Positions 9,686 to 17,711 of a DNA stretch of 64,000 nucleotides are shown here, one piece after another. The position numbers were made by a program, and so were the translations under genes. How positions within the stretch are numbered: the first letter of the stretch is position 1; each line of letters begins with the position of its first letter. Below the pieces are notes generated by a model. The model worked only from the letters and a program-made list of their open reading frames with translations, ran no database searches and was not told the origin of the DNA. This DNA comes from Arthrobacter sp. PM3 (GTDB taxonomy: Bacteria; Actinomycetota; Actinomycetes; Actinomycetales; Micrococcaceae). The DNA is taken from NCBI RefSeq assembly GCF_003352915.1, contig NZ_CP022314.1, positions 62,001 to 126,000 on the forward strand. The letters are read 5' to 3'.

Positions 9686-9895
9686 ATGACTGGTCTCATG
9701 GTCTCAATGCTTTCTTTCATCGCCGGCGTCAAGGACAAGCTCGCATCCGAAAAGGGCGCCACGGCCACGGAATACTCGCTGCTGGTGGCATTCATCGCCT
9801 TCGGTATCATCGCCGGCGTCACCGCCTTCGGCGGCGAACTGAACACCTGGTTTGATGGCCTCGGCACCACCGTAAAGGGCTGGGCCAACAAGTAG
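9686..9895 (+). CDS. Flp-type (type IVb) pilin, locus 1
   Basis: Major pilus subunit of the first Tad locus, 69 residues. The processing site G24|ATATEY has Glu at +5 and Tyr at +6 of the mature protein, the Flp hallmark, followed by a hydrophobic helix SLLVAFIAFGIIAG. The mature part is about 45 residues and has no cysteine. ATG 9686 follows AAAAGGA at a suitable distance; the frame is open further upstream but lacks a signal-like sequence. A strong terminator-like hairpin follows 43 nt later, so pilin message may exceed that of the assembly genes. Confidence 0.93.
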   Translation: MTGLMVSMLSFIAGVKDKLASEKGATATEYSLLVAFIAFGIIAGVTAFGGELNTWFDGLGTTVKGWANK

Positions 9896-9938
9896 GTCAC
9901 GGCGTCGAAGCACCCTCGCAGGTCTCAGCAACACCCAG

Positions 9939-9971
9939 TGTGCCGCGTCCGCTCAGCGCGGACGCGGCACA
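9939..9971 (+). terminator. Intrinsic terminator between flp1 and tadE1
   Basis: A perfect 14-bp stem (TGTGCCGCGTCCGC with its complement), 5-nt loop TCAGC, followed by TTTTCTTT. It lies after the pilin gene and before tadE1 and probably works as a partial terminator. Confidence 0.85.
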
Positions 9972-10013
9972 TTTTCTTTCCCACATCCGCTGCATCTATC
10001 CCTGGGGGATCCC

Positions 10014-10415
10014 ATGAAGCGCAGCAGTTCATCAGCATCCCAGCACCGGGCGCCGGCGCGGGAACGAGGCGCGGTAGCCGTCGAATTCGCGCTCGTTCTA
10101 CCCATCCTGCTCGCCCTGGTCGGTGGGATCATCGAATTTTCGTACATCTACAATCTTCAGATTTCCGTTACGCAGGCCGCCCGCGAGGCGGCCCGGACCA
10201 TGGCGATCAAGAACGACGTAGGTCTCGCAAAAGCAGCCGCCGTCGCCGGCGCTCCCGGCCTCACAGCAGCGAACTTTGGGTTTAGCTTCTCGGGCGCTTG
10301 CAAGGACGGCGAGAACACCACCGTAACCGTTACCTACAAGTCAGCTGGCGTGACCGGCATGTTCGGCGATCTCTACACCCTCACCGGCGTAGGAGCAATG
10401 CGATGCGGCGGCTGA
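10014..10415 (+). CDS. TadE-like pseudopilin, locus 1
   Basis: Minor pilin-like protein needed for Flp pilus assembly, 133 residues. RERGAVAVEFALVLPILLALV holds a prepilin-like cleavage site (G|AVAVEF, Glu at +5) and the single transmembrane helix. Two cysteines in the outer domain (SGACKDG and the C-terminal MRCGG) match those of the second TadE copy and could form a disulfide. Start ATG follows GGGGGATCCC. The last 13 nt overlap the tadG-like gene. Confidence 0.9.
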   Translation: MKRSSSSASQHRAPARERGAVAVEFALVLPILLALVGGIIEFSYIYNLQISVTQAAREAARTMAIKNDVGLAKAAAVAGAPGLTAANFGFSFSGACKDGENTTVTVTYKSAGVTGMFGDLYTLTGVGAMRCGG

Positions 10416-11422
10416 GGAGAAATTCCGAGAAGGAGCGCGGGGCCGCCGGCGTCCTGGTCGCGGTCATGATGCTGGTTCTCATCGGAGCCGGCGCGCTGGC
10501 TGTAGACGTCGGCCAGATCTACGCCGAACGCGCGCAGCTCCAGAACGCCGCAGACGCGGGGGCGCTCGCCGTGGCCCAGCAGTGCCACCGCACGCCTACC
10601 GCATGCTCGCACGATCAGGCCGTCCTGTGGGCGCAGGCGCTGTCCGGCGGCAACTCCAACGATGGCGCCACCGATGTCGATTCCGTGGAGGTGGATCTGG
10701 AGAACAACCAGGTCACCGTAGCTACCTCCACCCGCAGCGGCACTAACGCCTTTCTCACCAAACTATTTGCAAGCGCCCTGAATGCTCCAGCAGTTGCGGT
10801 CGGAGCGCATGCAACGGCCTCCATGGCCCCACCCACAGGTGGATCCAGTTTCCCGCTGGCAATTTCGGACAGCTGCTATAACCTCTCGAGCGCAAGCAGC
10901 TCGAGTGAGGTGCAGAAGATCTCATACAAGCCCGGCGGAACCTGCACGGGCCCGTCCGGAACGCAGATCCCGGGCGGCTGGGGTTGGCTGGACCAGGACT
11001 CTCCCTGTGAGGCGACCACGAAACTCGGTAGCAATGAACTCGGATCCGATCCAGGAAATCCCCCTCCAGCGGGGTGCTCCGACGTTCTCAAAGGCTGGGC
11101 CAAGACAATCACAGACGGCGGCGAAGTCCGTGTCGCCTTCCCCATCTTCGACGACGCCACCAACCACGGGCAGAACGGCTCCTTCCACATCATCGGCTAT
11201 GCCACCTTCAAGATTTGGGGCTGGAAGTTCGGCAACAACCACGAGTACGAATTTCGCAACACGAAGAACGATCCCGGAATGACGGCCGCCCTAGCTTGTG
11301 CGAGCGGTCAGGATCGTTGCGTGATCGGTCAATTTATTAAGTTTGAATCCATTGGCTCTTGGACGGGGGAAGGTGGAACGGGGGCGAATCTAGGGACGGC
11401 TGATATCAAACTAATCAAATAG
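10403..11422 (+). CDS. TadG-like pilus assembly protein, locus 1
   Basis: Putative Flp pilus-assembly protein with one N-terminal membrane helix (AAGVLVAVMMLVLIGAGALA) followed by VDVGQIYAERAQLQNAADAGALA, the TadE/TadG-family signature. The outer domain of about 280 residues has eight cysteines in an order matching the second copy, around a TGPSG..PGGWGWL segment. ATG 10403 is supported by AGGAG 7 nt upstream inside tadE1. Base composition falls towards the 3' end. Exact role is unknown; TadG proteins are thought to act outside the membrane with TadE. Confidence 0.85.
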   Translation: MRRLRRNSEKERGAAGVLVAVMMLVLIGAGALAVDVGQIYAERAQLQNAADAGALAVAQQCHRTPTACSHDQAVLWAQALSGGNSNDGATDVDSVEVDLENNQVTVATSTRSGTNAFLTKLFASALNAPAVAVGAHATASMAPPTGGSSFPLAISDSCYNLSSASSSSEVQKISYKPGGTCTGPSGTQIPGGWGWLDQDSPCEATTKLGSNELGSDPGNPPPAGCSDVLKGWAKTITDGGEVRVAFPIFDDATNHGQNGSFHIIGYATFKIWGWKFGNNHEYEFRNTKNDPGMTAALACASGQDRCVIGQFIKFESIGSWTGEGGTGANLGTADIKLIK

Positions 11423-11442
11423 ACAATTTCTAAGGGGATATC

Positions 11443-12222
11443 ATGAAAACACGCCTGCTGGGGGGCATCGCGGCTTTACTCGTCGCAATTGTTGGAACTG
11501 TATTGCTGGTCACTTACGTCCAGAACGCTGATAAACGCGCGCTGGCGAGCACCGAAATCGAAAATGTTTACGTCGTCGAAAAAACCATACCGGCCGGCGC
11601 TACCGCCGAAGAGATCGCCGGTTCGGTGTCCAAGAAGTCAGTACCGAAACTCGCGATCGCAGAGAACAGCGTCACGGACCTTGCCACACTGAACTCCAAA
11701 GTCTCCGCCGTGACGCTTATGCCGGGTGAGCAACTGCTGTCCTCCCGGATGGTGGAGCAGAACGCTTTCCTTGGCCCGGCGCGGGTCCAGGTCCCTACGG
11801 GGCTTCAGGAAATCACGCTGAAGCTGCCCATTGAGCGCGTGGCGGGCGGCGTCCTCAAAGCCGGCGACACTGTGGGAGTCTTCCTCTCGCTGGAGGACAC
11901 CGGCGCCCAGGCCGGAGGTAAGTCCAGCAAGACCCAGTTGAGCTTCCACAAGGTCCTGGTGACCGCGGCACAGTTCAGCAACGGGACAGCCACCCAGACA
12001 GGCGGCTCGGAATCCTCCAGCGGGACTACCCAGGCTTCATCGACGTCCAGCAGCAAGGAACAGACGGACGACACCTACCTGGTGACGCTGGCCCGGAACT
12101 CCGCCGACGCCGAAAGGATCGTTTTTGCTGCAGAGTTCGGCAAGATCTACCTGTCGAAGGAGCCTGGCGACGCGCTGGAAACGAACAGCGGCGTGGTTGA
12201 TACGGCGGGGCTGTTCCGATGA
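11443..12222 (+). CDS. CpaB/RcpC-family pilus assembly protein, locus 1
   Basis: Membrane-anchored extracytoplasmic protein with an SAF domain. It has a single N-terminal helix (LLGGIAALLVAIVGTVLLVTYV), the SAF segment VYVVEKTIPAGATAEEI, and the RcpC part PTGLQEITLKLPIERVAGGVLKAGDTVGVFL. A Ser/Thr/Gln-rich linker of about 25 residues lies near 190-215. In Gram-negative Tad systems this family works with the outer-membrane secretin; no secretin is present here, so the role must differ. AAGGGGA precedes the ATG. The 3' end overlaps tadZ1 by ATGA. Confidence 0.9.
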   Translation: MKTRLLGGIAALLVAIVGTVLLVTYVQNADKRALASTEIENVYVVEKTIPAGATAEEIAGSVSKKSVPKLAIAENSVTDLATLNSKVSAVTLMPGEQLLSSRMVEQNAFLGPARVQVPTGLQEITLKLPIERVAGGVLKAGDTVGVFLSLEDTGAQAGGKSSKTQLSFHKVLVTAAQFSNGTATQTGGSESSSGTTQASSTSSSKEQTDDTYLVTLARNSADAERIVFAAEFGKIYLSKEPGDALETNSGVVDTAGLFR

Positions 12223-13421
12223 GCCGCTTCATTCTAATCACCCCGAACACTGAGTTCGAGCGGCTGGTACGGCAGGCGGTCGCCGGGATGCACGGCGCGC
12301 TGCATGTCTTCCAGGCCGACTACCTGCCGGAAGGACCAGCGGACATCCTCCGCCAGCTCCAGGGCGAGCCGCCGGAAGTCCTCATCCTCGGCCCCGGGCT
12401 CCCGGTGGAGGATTCCCTCAAGCTCGCGTCTGTGGTGGATCTCCAGTACCCCGAGATCAGCGTGGTGCTGGCAGCGACCGCTACACCGGAGACCGTCCTC
12501 CAGGCCATGCGGGCCGGCGTCCGGGACTTCCTGGACCCGGGCGCCGCTCCGGACACCATCCGGGTCATGCTGGAGCGGGCAAGCCTGGCCGCTGCCGGTC
12601 GGCGCCGGGGCCTGGCGCCACAGGCGTCAGAACATGCAGACCATGGCGCCGGCAGGGTGATCGCCGTGATGTCGCCCAAAGGCGGCGTCGGCAAAACCAC
12701 CGTGGCCACCAACCTCGCCGTCGGCCTGGGCAAAATCGCCCCGATGGGAGTCGTGATCGTGGATCTGGACCTCCAGTTCGGCGATGTGGCCAGCGGCCTG
12801 ATGCTCGATCCCGAGTTCACCATTACGGATGCCGTCTTGGGAGCAGCAAGCCAGGATTCCATGGTGCTCAAGACGTACCTGACGGTCCATCCGGCCGGCA
12901 TCTACGCTTTGTGCGGCCCGCGCAGTCCGATCGAAATGGACCGGATCACCGCAACGCATGTGTCTCACCTGCTGGAGCAACTCCGGCAGGAGTTCCGCTA
13001 CATCGTGGTGGACACAGCGCCTGGTCTGGGTGAGCACGTATTGGCCACGCTTGAACAGGCCACCGACGCAGTATGGATCTGCGGCATGGACGTCCCCAGC
13101 ATCCGGGGCATGCGGACCGGGTTCCAGATCCTCGAGGAACTCAATCTGGTCCCGCAGCAGCGGCACATCGTGCTGAACATGGCCGACCGCAGGGCAGGCC
13201 TGACCCTAAAGGACGTCGAAGCAACGGTTGGCGCTCCCGTGGACGTGGTGCTGCCACGTTCCAAAAACCTGCCTTTCTCAACCAACAAGGGCATTCCTGT
13301 TCTCCAGGACGGCAGCCGGGACCCTGCGGCAAAGGGTCTCCGCCAGCTGGTGGAGCGGTTCAAGCCCGAGTGGGACGCAAGACCTCACAAGCAACTGCAC
13401 AGAAGGGCGGTATTCCAGTGA
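12219..13421 (+). CDS. TadZ/CpaE-family pilus-localising ATPase, locus 1
   Basis: MinD/ParA-like protein that positions Tad machinery. Residues 1-120 form an atypical receiver domain: the phospho-Asp place reads VLILGPGLP (Gly instead of Asp) and the N-terminal acidic pair is ITPN. The ATPase part starts with a deviant Walker A, MSPKGGVGKTT at about 150-160, and continues IVDLDLQFGDVA and VVDTAPGLG. The 400-residue length is usual. It overlaps cpaB1 by 4 nt and tadA1 by 4 nt, so translation is coupled. Confidence 0.92.
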   Translation: MSRFILITPNTEFERLVRQAVAGMHGALHVFQADYLPEGPADILRQLQGEPPEVLILGPGLPVEDSLKLASVVDLQYPEISVVLAATATPETVLQAMRAGVRDFLDPGAAPDTIRVMLERASLAAAGRRRGLAPQASEHADHGAGRVIAVMSPKGGVGKTTVATNLAVGLGKIAPMGVVIVDLDLQFGDVASGLMLDPEFTITDAVLGAASQDSMVLKTYLTVHPAGIYALCGPRSPIEMDRITATHVSHLLEQLRQEFRYIVVDTAPGLGEHVLATLEQATDAVWICGMDVPSIRGMRTGFQILEELNLVPQQRHIVLNMADRRAGLTLKDVEATVGAPVDVVLPRSKNLPFSTNKGIPVLQDGSRDPAAKGLRQLVERFKPEWDARPHKQLHRRAVFQ

Positions 13422-14887
13422 GCCTCACAGACCGGTTCCTGCAACTGCGAGGGGAAGCCCCGGCAGCAAAGCCAGCCGATGCACTGGCGGTCCCCGGCGA
13501 CATTTACCAGGCCCCCTCGACCCTCGGCCGGATCCACGAGGCGAAAGCCGCCGCCGAATCCCGATCCGACGTCGTCGACGTGCCCCAGACGGCATCCATC
13601 GCCAGCGAAGCCCTCAACGCCCTGAAGGAACGGGCCAGCCAGGCGCTCTTCGAACGGCTCGGTTCGCGGATCACGGACTCCTCAATCGGCGAGGAGGAAC
13701 TCCGCCAGTCCGTCAAGGACGAACTGAAGGCCGTGGTCGACGAGGAGCAGATTCCCCTCACCGGCCAGGAGCGTCAGCGGCTGATCCGCGAGATCACCGA
13801 CGACATCCTCGGCCATGGCCCCATCCAGCGGTACCTTGACGACCCGGCCGTGACGGAAGTGATGGTGAACCGGTTCGACCAGATCTACGTCGAACGCCAG
13901 GGCCAGCTTTTCCTGACGGACACGAAGTTCACCTCCGACGAAGCACTCCGCCGGGTCATCGAACGGATCGTGTCCCACGTTGGACGGCGCATCGACGAGT
14001 CATCACCCCTAGTCGATGCCCGGCTTGCCGACGGGTCCCGCGTTAACGCCATCATTCCGCCCCTGGCTGTCAACGGTCCCGCACTAACCATCCGGAAGTT
14101 CGGACGGGATCCGCTGACGGTCAACAACCTAATCTCCATGGGCAGCCTGTCCCCGGAAATGGCCGAACTCCTGCAGGCATGCGTGCTGGCCAGGATGAAC
14201 ATCATCGTCTCCGGCGGTACCGGGACCGGCAAGACGACGCTCTTGAACGTGCTCTCCTCCTTCATCCCGGCCTCGGACCGGATCGTCACCATCGAGGACG
14301 CCGTGGAACTGCAGCTTCAGCAGGACCATGTGGTCCGGTTGGAGAGCCGGCCACGGAACATCGAGGGCAAGGGCGAAATCTCCATCCGCGACCTCGTGCG
14401 GAACTCGTTGCGCATGCGGCCGGACAGGATCGTGGTCGGCGAGGTCCGCGGCGGCGAGTGCTTGGACATGCTCCAGGCCATGAATACCGGCCACGACGGC
14501 TCCATCTCCACCGTTCACGCCAACTCTCCCCGCGACGCTATCGCCAGGCTTGAGACACTTGTCCTGATGGCGGGAATGGACCTGCCGCTGCGGGCAGTTC
14601 GTGAGCAGGTGGCCTCGGCCGTGAACCTGATCGTGCACATCTCCCGGCTCCGGGACGGCTCCAGGCGGGTCACCCACATCACCGAGGTCCAGGGGATGGA
14701 GGGCGACATCGTCACCCTCCAGGACGCGTTCGTGTTCGACTACTCTGCCGGGGTGGACAGCAGTGGCCGGTTCCTCGGCAAGCCCATTCCGACCGGCGTC
14801 CGCCCGCGTTTCACGGACCGCTTCGCCGAACTCGGTATTCAGATCTCACCAGCAGTCTTCGGCGCCCAGCCGGCAAGGGGGCGGTAG
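13418..14887 (+). CDS. TadA/CpaF secretion ATPase, locus 1
   Basis: Hexameric traffic ATPase that drives Flp pilus assembly from the cytoplasmic face. Walker [14 protein letters not shown] lies near residue 265-277; the Asp box, Walker B ([14 protein letters not shown]) and the His box ([17 protein letters not shown]) follow. The N-terminal all-alpha region contains [20 protein letters not shown]. The GTG start at 13418 overlaps the tadZ1 stop and is preceded by AGAAGGG; the frame runs further upstream inside tadZ1. The protein is 489 residues. Confidence 0.95.
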   Translation: MSLTDRFLQLRGEAPAAKPADALAVPGDIYQAPSTLGRIHEAKAAAESRSDVVDVPQTASIASEALNALKERASQALFERLGSRITDSSIGEEELRQSVKDELKAVVDEEQIPLTGQERQRLIREITDDILGHGPIQRYLDDPAVTEVMVNRFDQIYVERQGQLFLTDTKFTSDEALRRVIERIVSHVGRRIDESSPLVDARLADGSRVNAIIPPLAVNGPALTIRKFGRDPLTVNNLISMGSLSPEMAELLQACVLARMNIIVSGGTGTGKTTLLNVLSSFIPASDRIVTIEDAVELQLQQDHVVRLESRPRNIEGKGEISIRDLVRNSLRMRPDRIVVGEVRGGECLDMLQAMNTGHDGSISTVHANSPRDAIARLETLVLMAGMDLPLRAVREQVASAVNLIVHISRLRDGSRRVTHITEVQGMEGDIVTLQDAFVFDYSAGVDSSGRFLGKPIPTGVRPRFTDRFAELGIQISPAVFGAQPARGR

Positions 14888-14889
14888 CC

Positions 14890-15840
14890 ATGCTTCCGGA
14901 GCTGTCTCCCATGGCCTTCGCGGTTGGCCTACTGTTGGTATACGGCGCGCTGGCGATGCTCTTCACCTTCGTCTTCAAGTCCAGGTCAGCGGTCCCCCTC
15001 TCCCGACGCCGTCCGGACGGCGCACCCGAGAGGTCCGCCTTCACGAAGCTGACGGACCAGACCGTCAAGGCACTGAACAAGGGTGTCCGCCGCGGACGCA
15101 CTGGAATCCTCAACCGGGACAAGCTGGACGCGGCCGGCCTGAAGAAGGAGCCGGGTGACTACCTGCTGATCGCAGCCGCGGTGACCTTTGTCGCCGCGGT
15201 CATCGGCTTCTTGCTCGGCGGCGTGGCGTTTGCTGTCCTGCTGTTGGTCATCACGCCGGTGGGGCTCGTCGTGTTCCTGAACGTGCTGATCTCGCGGCGG
15301 CGGAAGAAGTTCGACGACCAGGTGCCGGATACGTTGCAGATGTTCTCAGGCGGTCTCCGGGCCGGGCATAGCCTGCTACGCGCCATTGACGCCGCCGCCC
15401 AGGAAAACGAGGCCCCCATGGCCGAGGAATTGAACCGGGTGGTGAACGAGACCAGGATCGGACGGGATCTCGGCGAGGCTCTAGACGAAGTCGCCCGCCG
15501 GACTGATAACGAGGACTTCGGCTGGATCGCGCGGGCCGTGGAGATCCACCGCGAGGTCGGCGGTGACCTCGCTGAGGTCCTGGACCACGTGGGGGAAACG
15601 ATCCGGGACCGGAACCAGATTCGCGGTCAGGTGCGGGCCCTCAGCGCGGAAGGCAGGATCTCCGCCATCGTCCTGGTTTCCCTGCCCGTGGTCATGTTCA
15701 TCGGATTGACTCTGTTCAACCCCATGTACTCGAGAGTCTTCACCAGCACGCTGCCCGGGTATCTCATGATCGCCGCCGCGGTGGTGCTCCTCGCGGTCGG
15801 AAGCTTTTGGCTCAGCAGGCTCGTCAAACCGAAGTTCTAG
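14890..15840 (+). CDS. TadB inner-membrane platform protein, locus 1
   Basis: Type II secretion F-domain protein of the pilus platform, 316 residues. One N-terminal helix, a central pair of hydrophobic stretches (about 95-135), the T2SSF domain SGGLRAGHSLLRAIDAAAQE through REVGGDLAEVLDHVGETIRDR, and two C-terminal helices are visible. It lies 2 nt after tadA1 and works with TadC. Confidence 0.92.
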   Translation: MLPELSPMAFAVGLLLVYGALAMLFTFVFKSRSAVPLSRRRPDGAPERSAFTKLTDQTVKALNKGVRRGRTGILNRDKLDAAGLKKEPGDYLLIAAAVTFVAAVIGFLLGGVAFAVLLLVITPVGLVVFLNVLISRRRKKFDDQVPDTLQMFSGGLRAGHSLLRAIDAAAQENEAPMAEELNRVVNETRIGRDLGEALDEVARRTDNEDFGWIARAVEIHREVGGDLAEVLDHVGETIRDRNQIRGQVRALSAEGRISAIVLVSLPVVMFIGLTLFNPMYSRVFTSTLPGYLMIAAAVVLLAVGSFWLSRLVKPKF

Positions 15841-15858
15841 GGAAACAGGGAGAGAACC

Positions 15859-16740
15859 GTGCAAACTATCGCTTATGCCGCCATCCTGGCCGTAGTTGTC
15901 CCTGTGTCCGTCATGACGTGGCTGGCCCTGACCGGGGACCGTGCGGGGCTGCGGAACATCCAGTCGAATTTGGGCCACCGCCCCGGTTCTGGCGCAACTG
16001 CCTTCGGCACCAATGAACAACTTGCTTCCCTTGCGAAGAAGGCTATGCCGCAAGGCTATGCCGCGTGGCTGGACAAGCAGATCGCAGGCGCAGGCCGGCC
16101 GAAAGTCTGGCCGCTGGCCCGGATCATCATGGTCAAGCCGCTGCTCGCGCTCGCAGGCGCCGCGATGGGCATCCTGCTCTACATGGCTGATCCCAAGCCT
16201 TTCAAGCTGGCCATGGCCATTGGAGTTACGGCGTTGTGCTACTTCGTCCCGGACCTCCTGCTGCGGAACTACGCCGAAAAGCGCCGGGCGGCCATCAAGC
16301 TGGAACTGCCAAACGCCCTGGACCAGATGCTCATCTCCGTCCAGGCCGGTCTCGGCTTCGAGACCGCCATGGCCCGAGCCGGCGAGACCGGCAAGGGACC
16401 CTTGGCGGACGAAATCATCCGCACACTCCAGGACATCCAGGTGGGCCGGTCGCGCAAGGAGGCATATGTTGCCTTGGCCCAGCGTGTGGACGTCCCGGAC
16501 CTACGCTCGTTCGTTCGTGCAGTTGTCCAGGCCGACACCTACGGGATTGCAATCGCGAATGTCCTCAAGTCGCAGGCGCAGGTAATGCGGGTGAAGCGGC
16601 GCCAGCAGGCTGAGGAGCACGCCATGAAAATGCCGGTCAAGATGCTGTTCCCTCTTATCGTTTCGATCCTGCCGGCCCTGTTCATCGTAGTACTCGGACC
16701 TACGGTGCTGAGCATCATGGACGTTTTCGCCCATCGCTAG
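15859..16740 (+). CDS. TadC inner-membrane platform protein, locus 1
   Basis: Second T2SSF-type platform subunit, 293 residues, GTG start with AGGGAGAG upstream. QMLISVQAGLGFETAMARAGE and RSFVRAVVQADTYGIAIANVL are the T2SSF signature, and the KMPVKMLFPLIVSILPALFIVVLGP helix ends the protein. It is the last gene of locus 1 and is followed by a terminator. Confidence 0.92.
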   Translation: MQTIAYAAILAVVVPVSVMTWLALTGDRAGLRNIQSNLGHRPGSGATAFGTNEQLASLAKKAMPQGYAAWLDKQIAGAGRPKVWPLARIIMVKPLLALAGAAMGILLYMADPKPFKLAMAIGVTALCYFVPDLLLRNYAEKRRAAIKLELPNALDQMLISVQAGLGFETAMARAGETGKGPLADEIIRTLQDIQVGRSRKEAYVALAQRVDVPDLRSFVRAVVQADTYGIAIANVLKSQAQVMRVKRRQQAEEHAMKMPVKMLFPLIVSILPALFIVVLGPTVLSIMDVFAHR

Positions 16741-16786
16741 GCCGGCGTCCGGCGCAAATGCGCCTCCGCAGATAGCCCAACAGACC

Positions 16787-16818
16787 GGACCCCCTTGGAC
16801 CCAGAGCCGAGGGGGTCC
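16787..16818 (+). terminator. Terminator after tadC1
   Basis: GGACCCCCT and AGGGGGTCC form a perfect 9-bp stem 46 nt after the tadC1 stop, separating the two pilus loci. No long T run follows. Confidence 0.55.
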
Positions 16819-16831
16819 TCCGCTGTGCCCG

Positions 16832-16858
16832 GCGCAGGATGGGCGCAGGATGGGCGCA
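16832..16858 (+). repeat. 11-bp tandem direct repeat upstream of locus 2
   Basis: GCGCAGGATGG occurs twice in direct tandem followed by a partial third copy (starts at 16832, 16843 and 16854). The period equals about one helical turn, which would place repeated sites on one face of the DNA. It lies about 60 bp before the predicted locus 2 promoter. Confidence 0.5.
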
Positions 16859-16918
16859 CGGAAAGTACAGGAATTGTGCAGTTTGGGAAGCCTTGGCTCA
16901 GGAATCTCCCACGTCCAA

Positions 16919-16946
16919 TTGACGGTGTGTCGGCGCTTGCTACGTT
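16919..16946 (+). promoter_or_regulatory. Predicted promoter of pilus locus 2
   Basis: TTGACG (16919-16924), a 16-nt spacer and TACGTT (16941-16946) form a reasonable sigma-A-type promoter 51 nt before the flp2 ATG. This is the best promoter match in the pilus region. Confidence 0.5.
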
Positions 16947-16997
16947 TCCCTCAGCGCTGGTGCAGGACCAGCCGCCCTACTCGCTCAGGAGTATCCA

Positions 16998-17231
16998 ATG
17001 CGTTCCTACCTCTCCGCTTTCGCAACCAGTCTTCGCTTCGACCAGCGCGGCGCCACCGCCGTCGAATACGGCATCATGGTCTCCCTCATCGCCGTCGTGA
17101 TCATCGTCGCCGTGACGCTCCTCGGCGGCACCTTGCACGACACGTTTGTACAGGTTCAGTGCTCGGTCGGCAGTGGCACGTTCACGCCTGCAGCCGCCGG
17201 CGCAGCAGGCACAGCCTCCTGCGCGCCTTAA
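16998..17231 (+). CDS. Flp-type pilin with cysteine tail, locus 2
   Basis: Pilin of the second Tad locus, 77 residues. G18|ATAVEY is the Flp cleavage site (Glu at +5), followed by the helix GIMVSLIAVVIIVAVTLLGG. Unlike flp1 it has an extra Ala/Gly-rich tail of about 27 residues with two cysteines (QCSVG and SCAP), suggesting a disulfide loop. AGGAG lies 6 nt before the ATG. A hairpin follows before tadE2, as in locus 1. Confidence 0.92.
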   Translation: MRSYLSAFATSLRFDQRGATAVEYGIMVSLIAVVIIVAVTLLGGTLHDTFVQVQCSVGSGTFTPAAAGAAGTASCAP

Positions 17232-17264
17232 GCAGCACGACCCGATCAAGGCGCTTCGGTCAAT

Positions 17265-17303
17265 GACTGTGTGGCGGTGGCATCAGGCCGCCGCCACACA
17301 GTC
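17265..17303 (+). terminator. Hairpin terminator/attenuator between flp2 and tadE2
   Basis: A 17-bp stem (arms 17265-17281 and 17287-17303, one G-U pair) with 5-nt loop ATCAG. Its place between the pilin and tadE genes matches the hairpin at 9939-9971 in locus 1, although the sequences differ. No T run follows, so partial termination or an RNA-processing/stability role is likely. Confidence 0.7.
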
Positions 17304-17336
17304 GCCTCTGGCAACCATCGCGGGAAGGCGGTCCCC

Positions 17337-17711
17337 ATGTCCAAGACATCCGAACGGGGCGCCGTCGCGGTGGAATTCGCCCTCCTGGCCCCCGTCCTGG
17401 TCATGTTGCTGCTCGGGATCACGGAGTTCGGCCGCGCCTACAACGCCCAGGTCACCCTTTCCGCCGCGGCCCGCGAAGGCGTCCGGGTCATGGCCATCGG
17501 CAACAGCCCCACCGCCGCACGGACAGCGGCCAAAAATGCGGCCACGGCCATGAAGCCTGCGTTGACCGACACCAACATCAGCATCAGCCCCGCCACGTGC
17601 ACCACCGGAGCCCAGGTGACCCTCCGGATCACCTACTCGCTCGCCACGATGACGGGCATCGCGGGTCCGTTCGCGATGGAAGGCAAAGGAGTCATGCTGT
17701 GCGGCGGGTAA
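17337..17711 (+). CDS. TadE-like pseudopilin, locus 2
   Basis: Minor pilin-like protein, 124 residues. SERGAVAVEFALLAPVLVMLL carries the G|AVAVEF cleavage site and the membrane helix. Two outer cysteines (PATCTTG and the terminal MLCGG) match the first copy. ATG 17337 is preceded by GGAAGGCGG; an upstream in-frame start at 17271 would lie within the attenuator hairpin and is less likely. The last 13 nt overlap the next gene, as in locus 1. Confidence 0.88.
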   Translation: MSKTSERGAVAVEFALLAPVLVMLLLGITEFGRAYNAQVTLSAAAREGVRVMAIGNSPTAARTAAKNAATAMKPALTDTNISISPATCTTGAQVTLRITYSLATMTGIAGPFAMEGKGVMLCGG

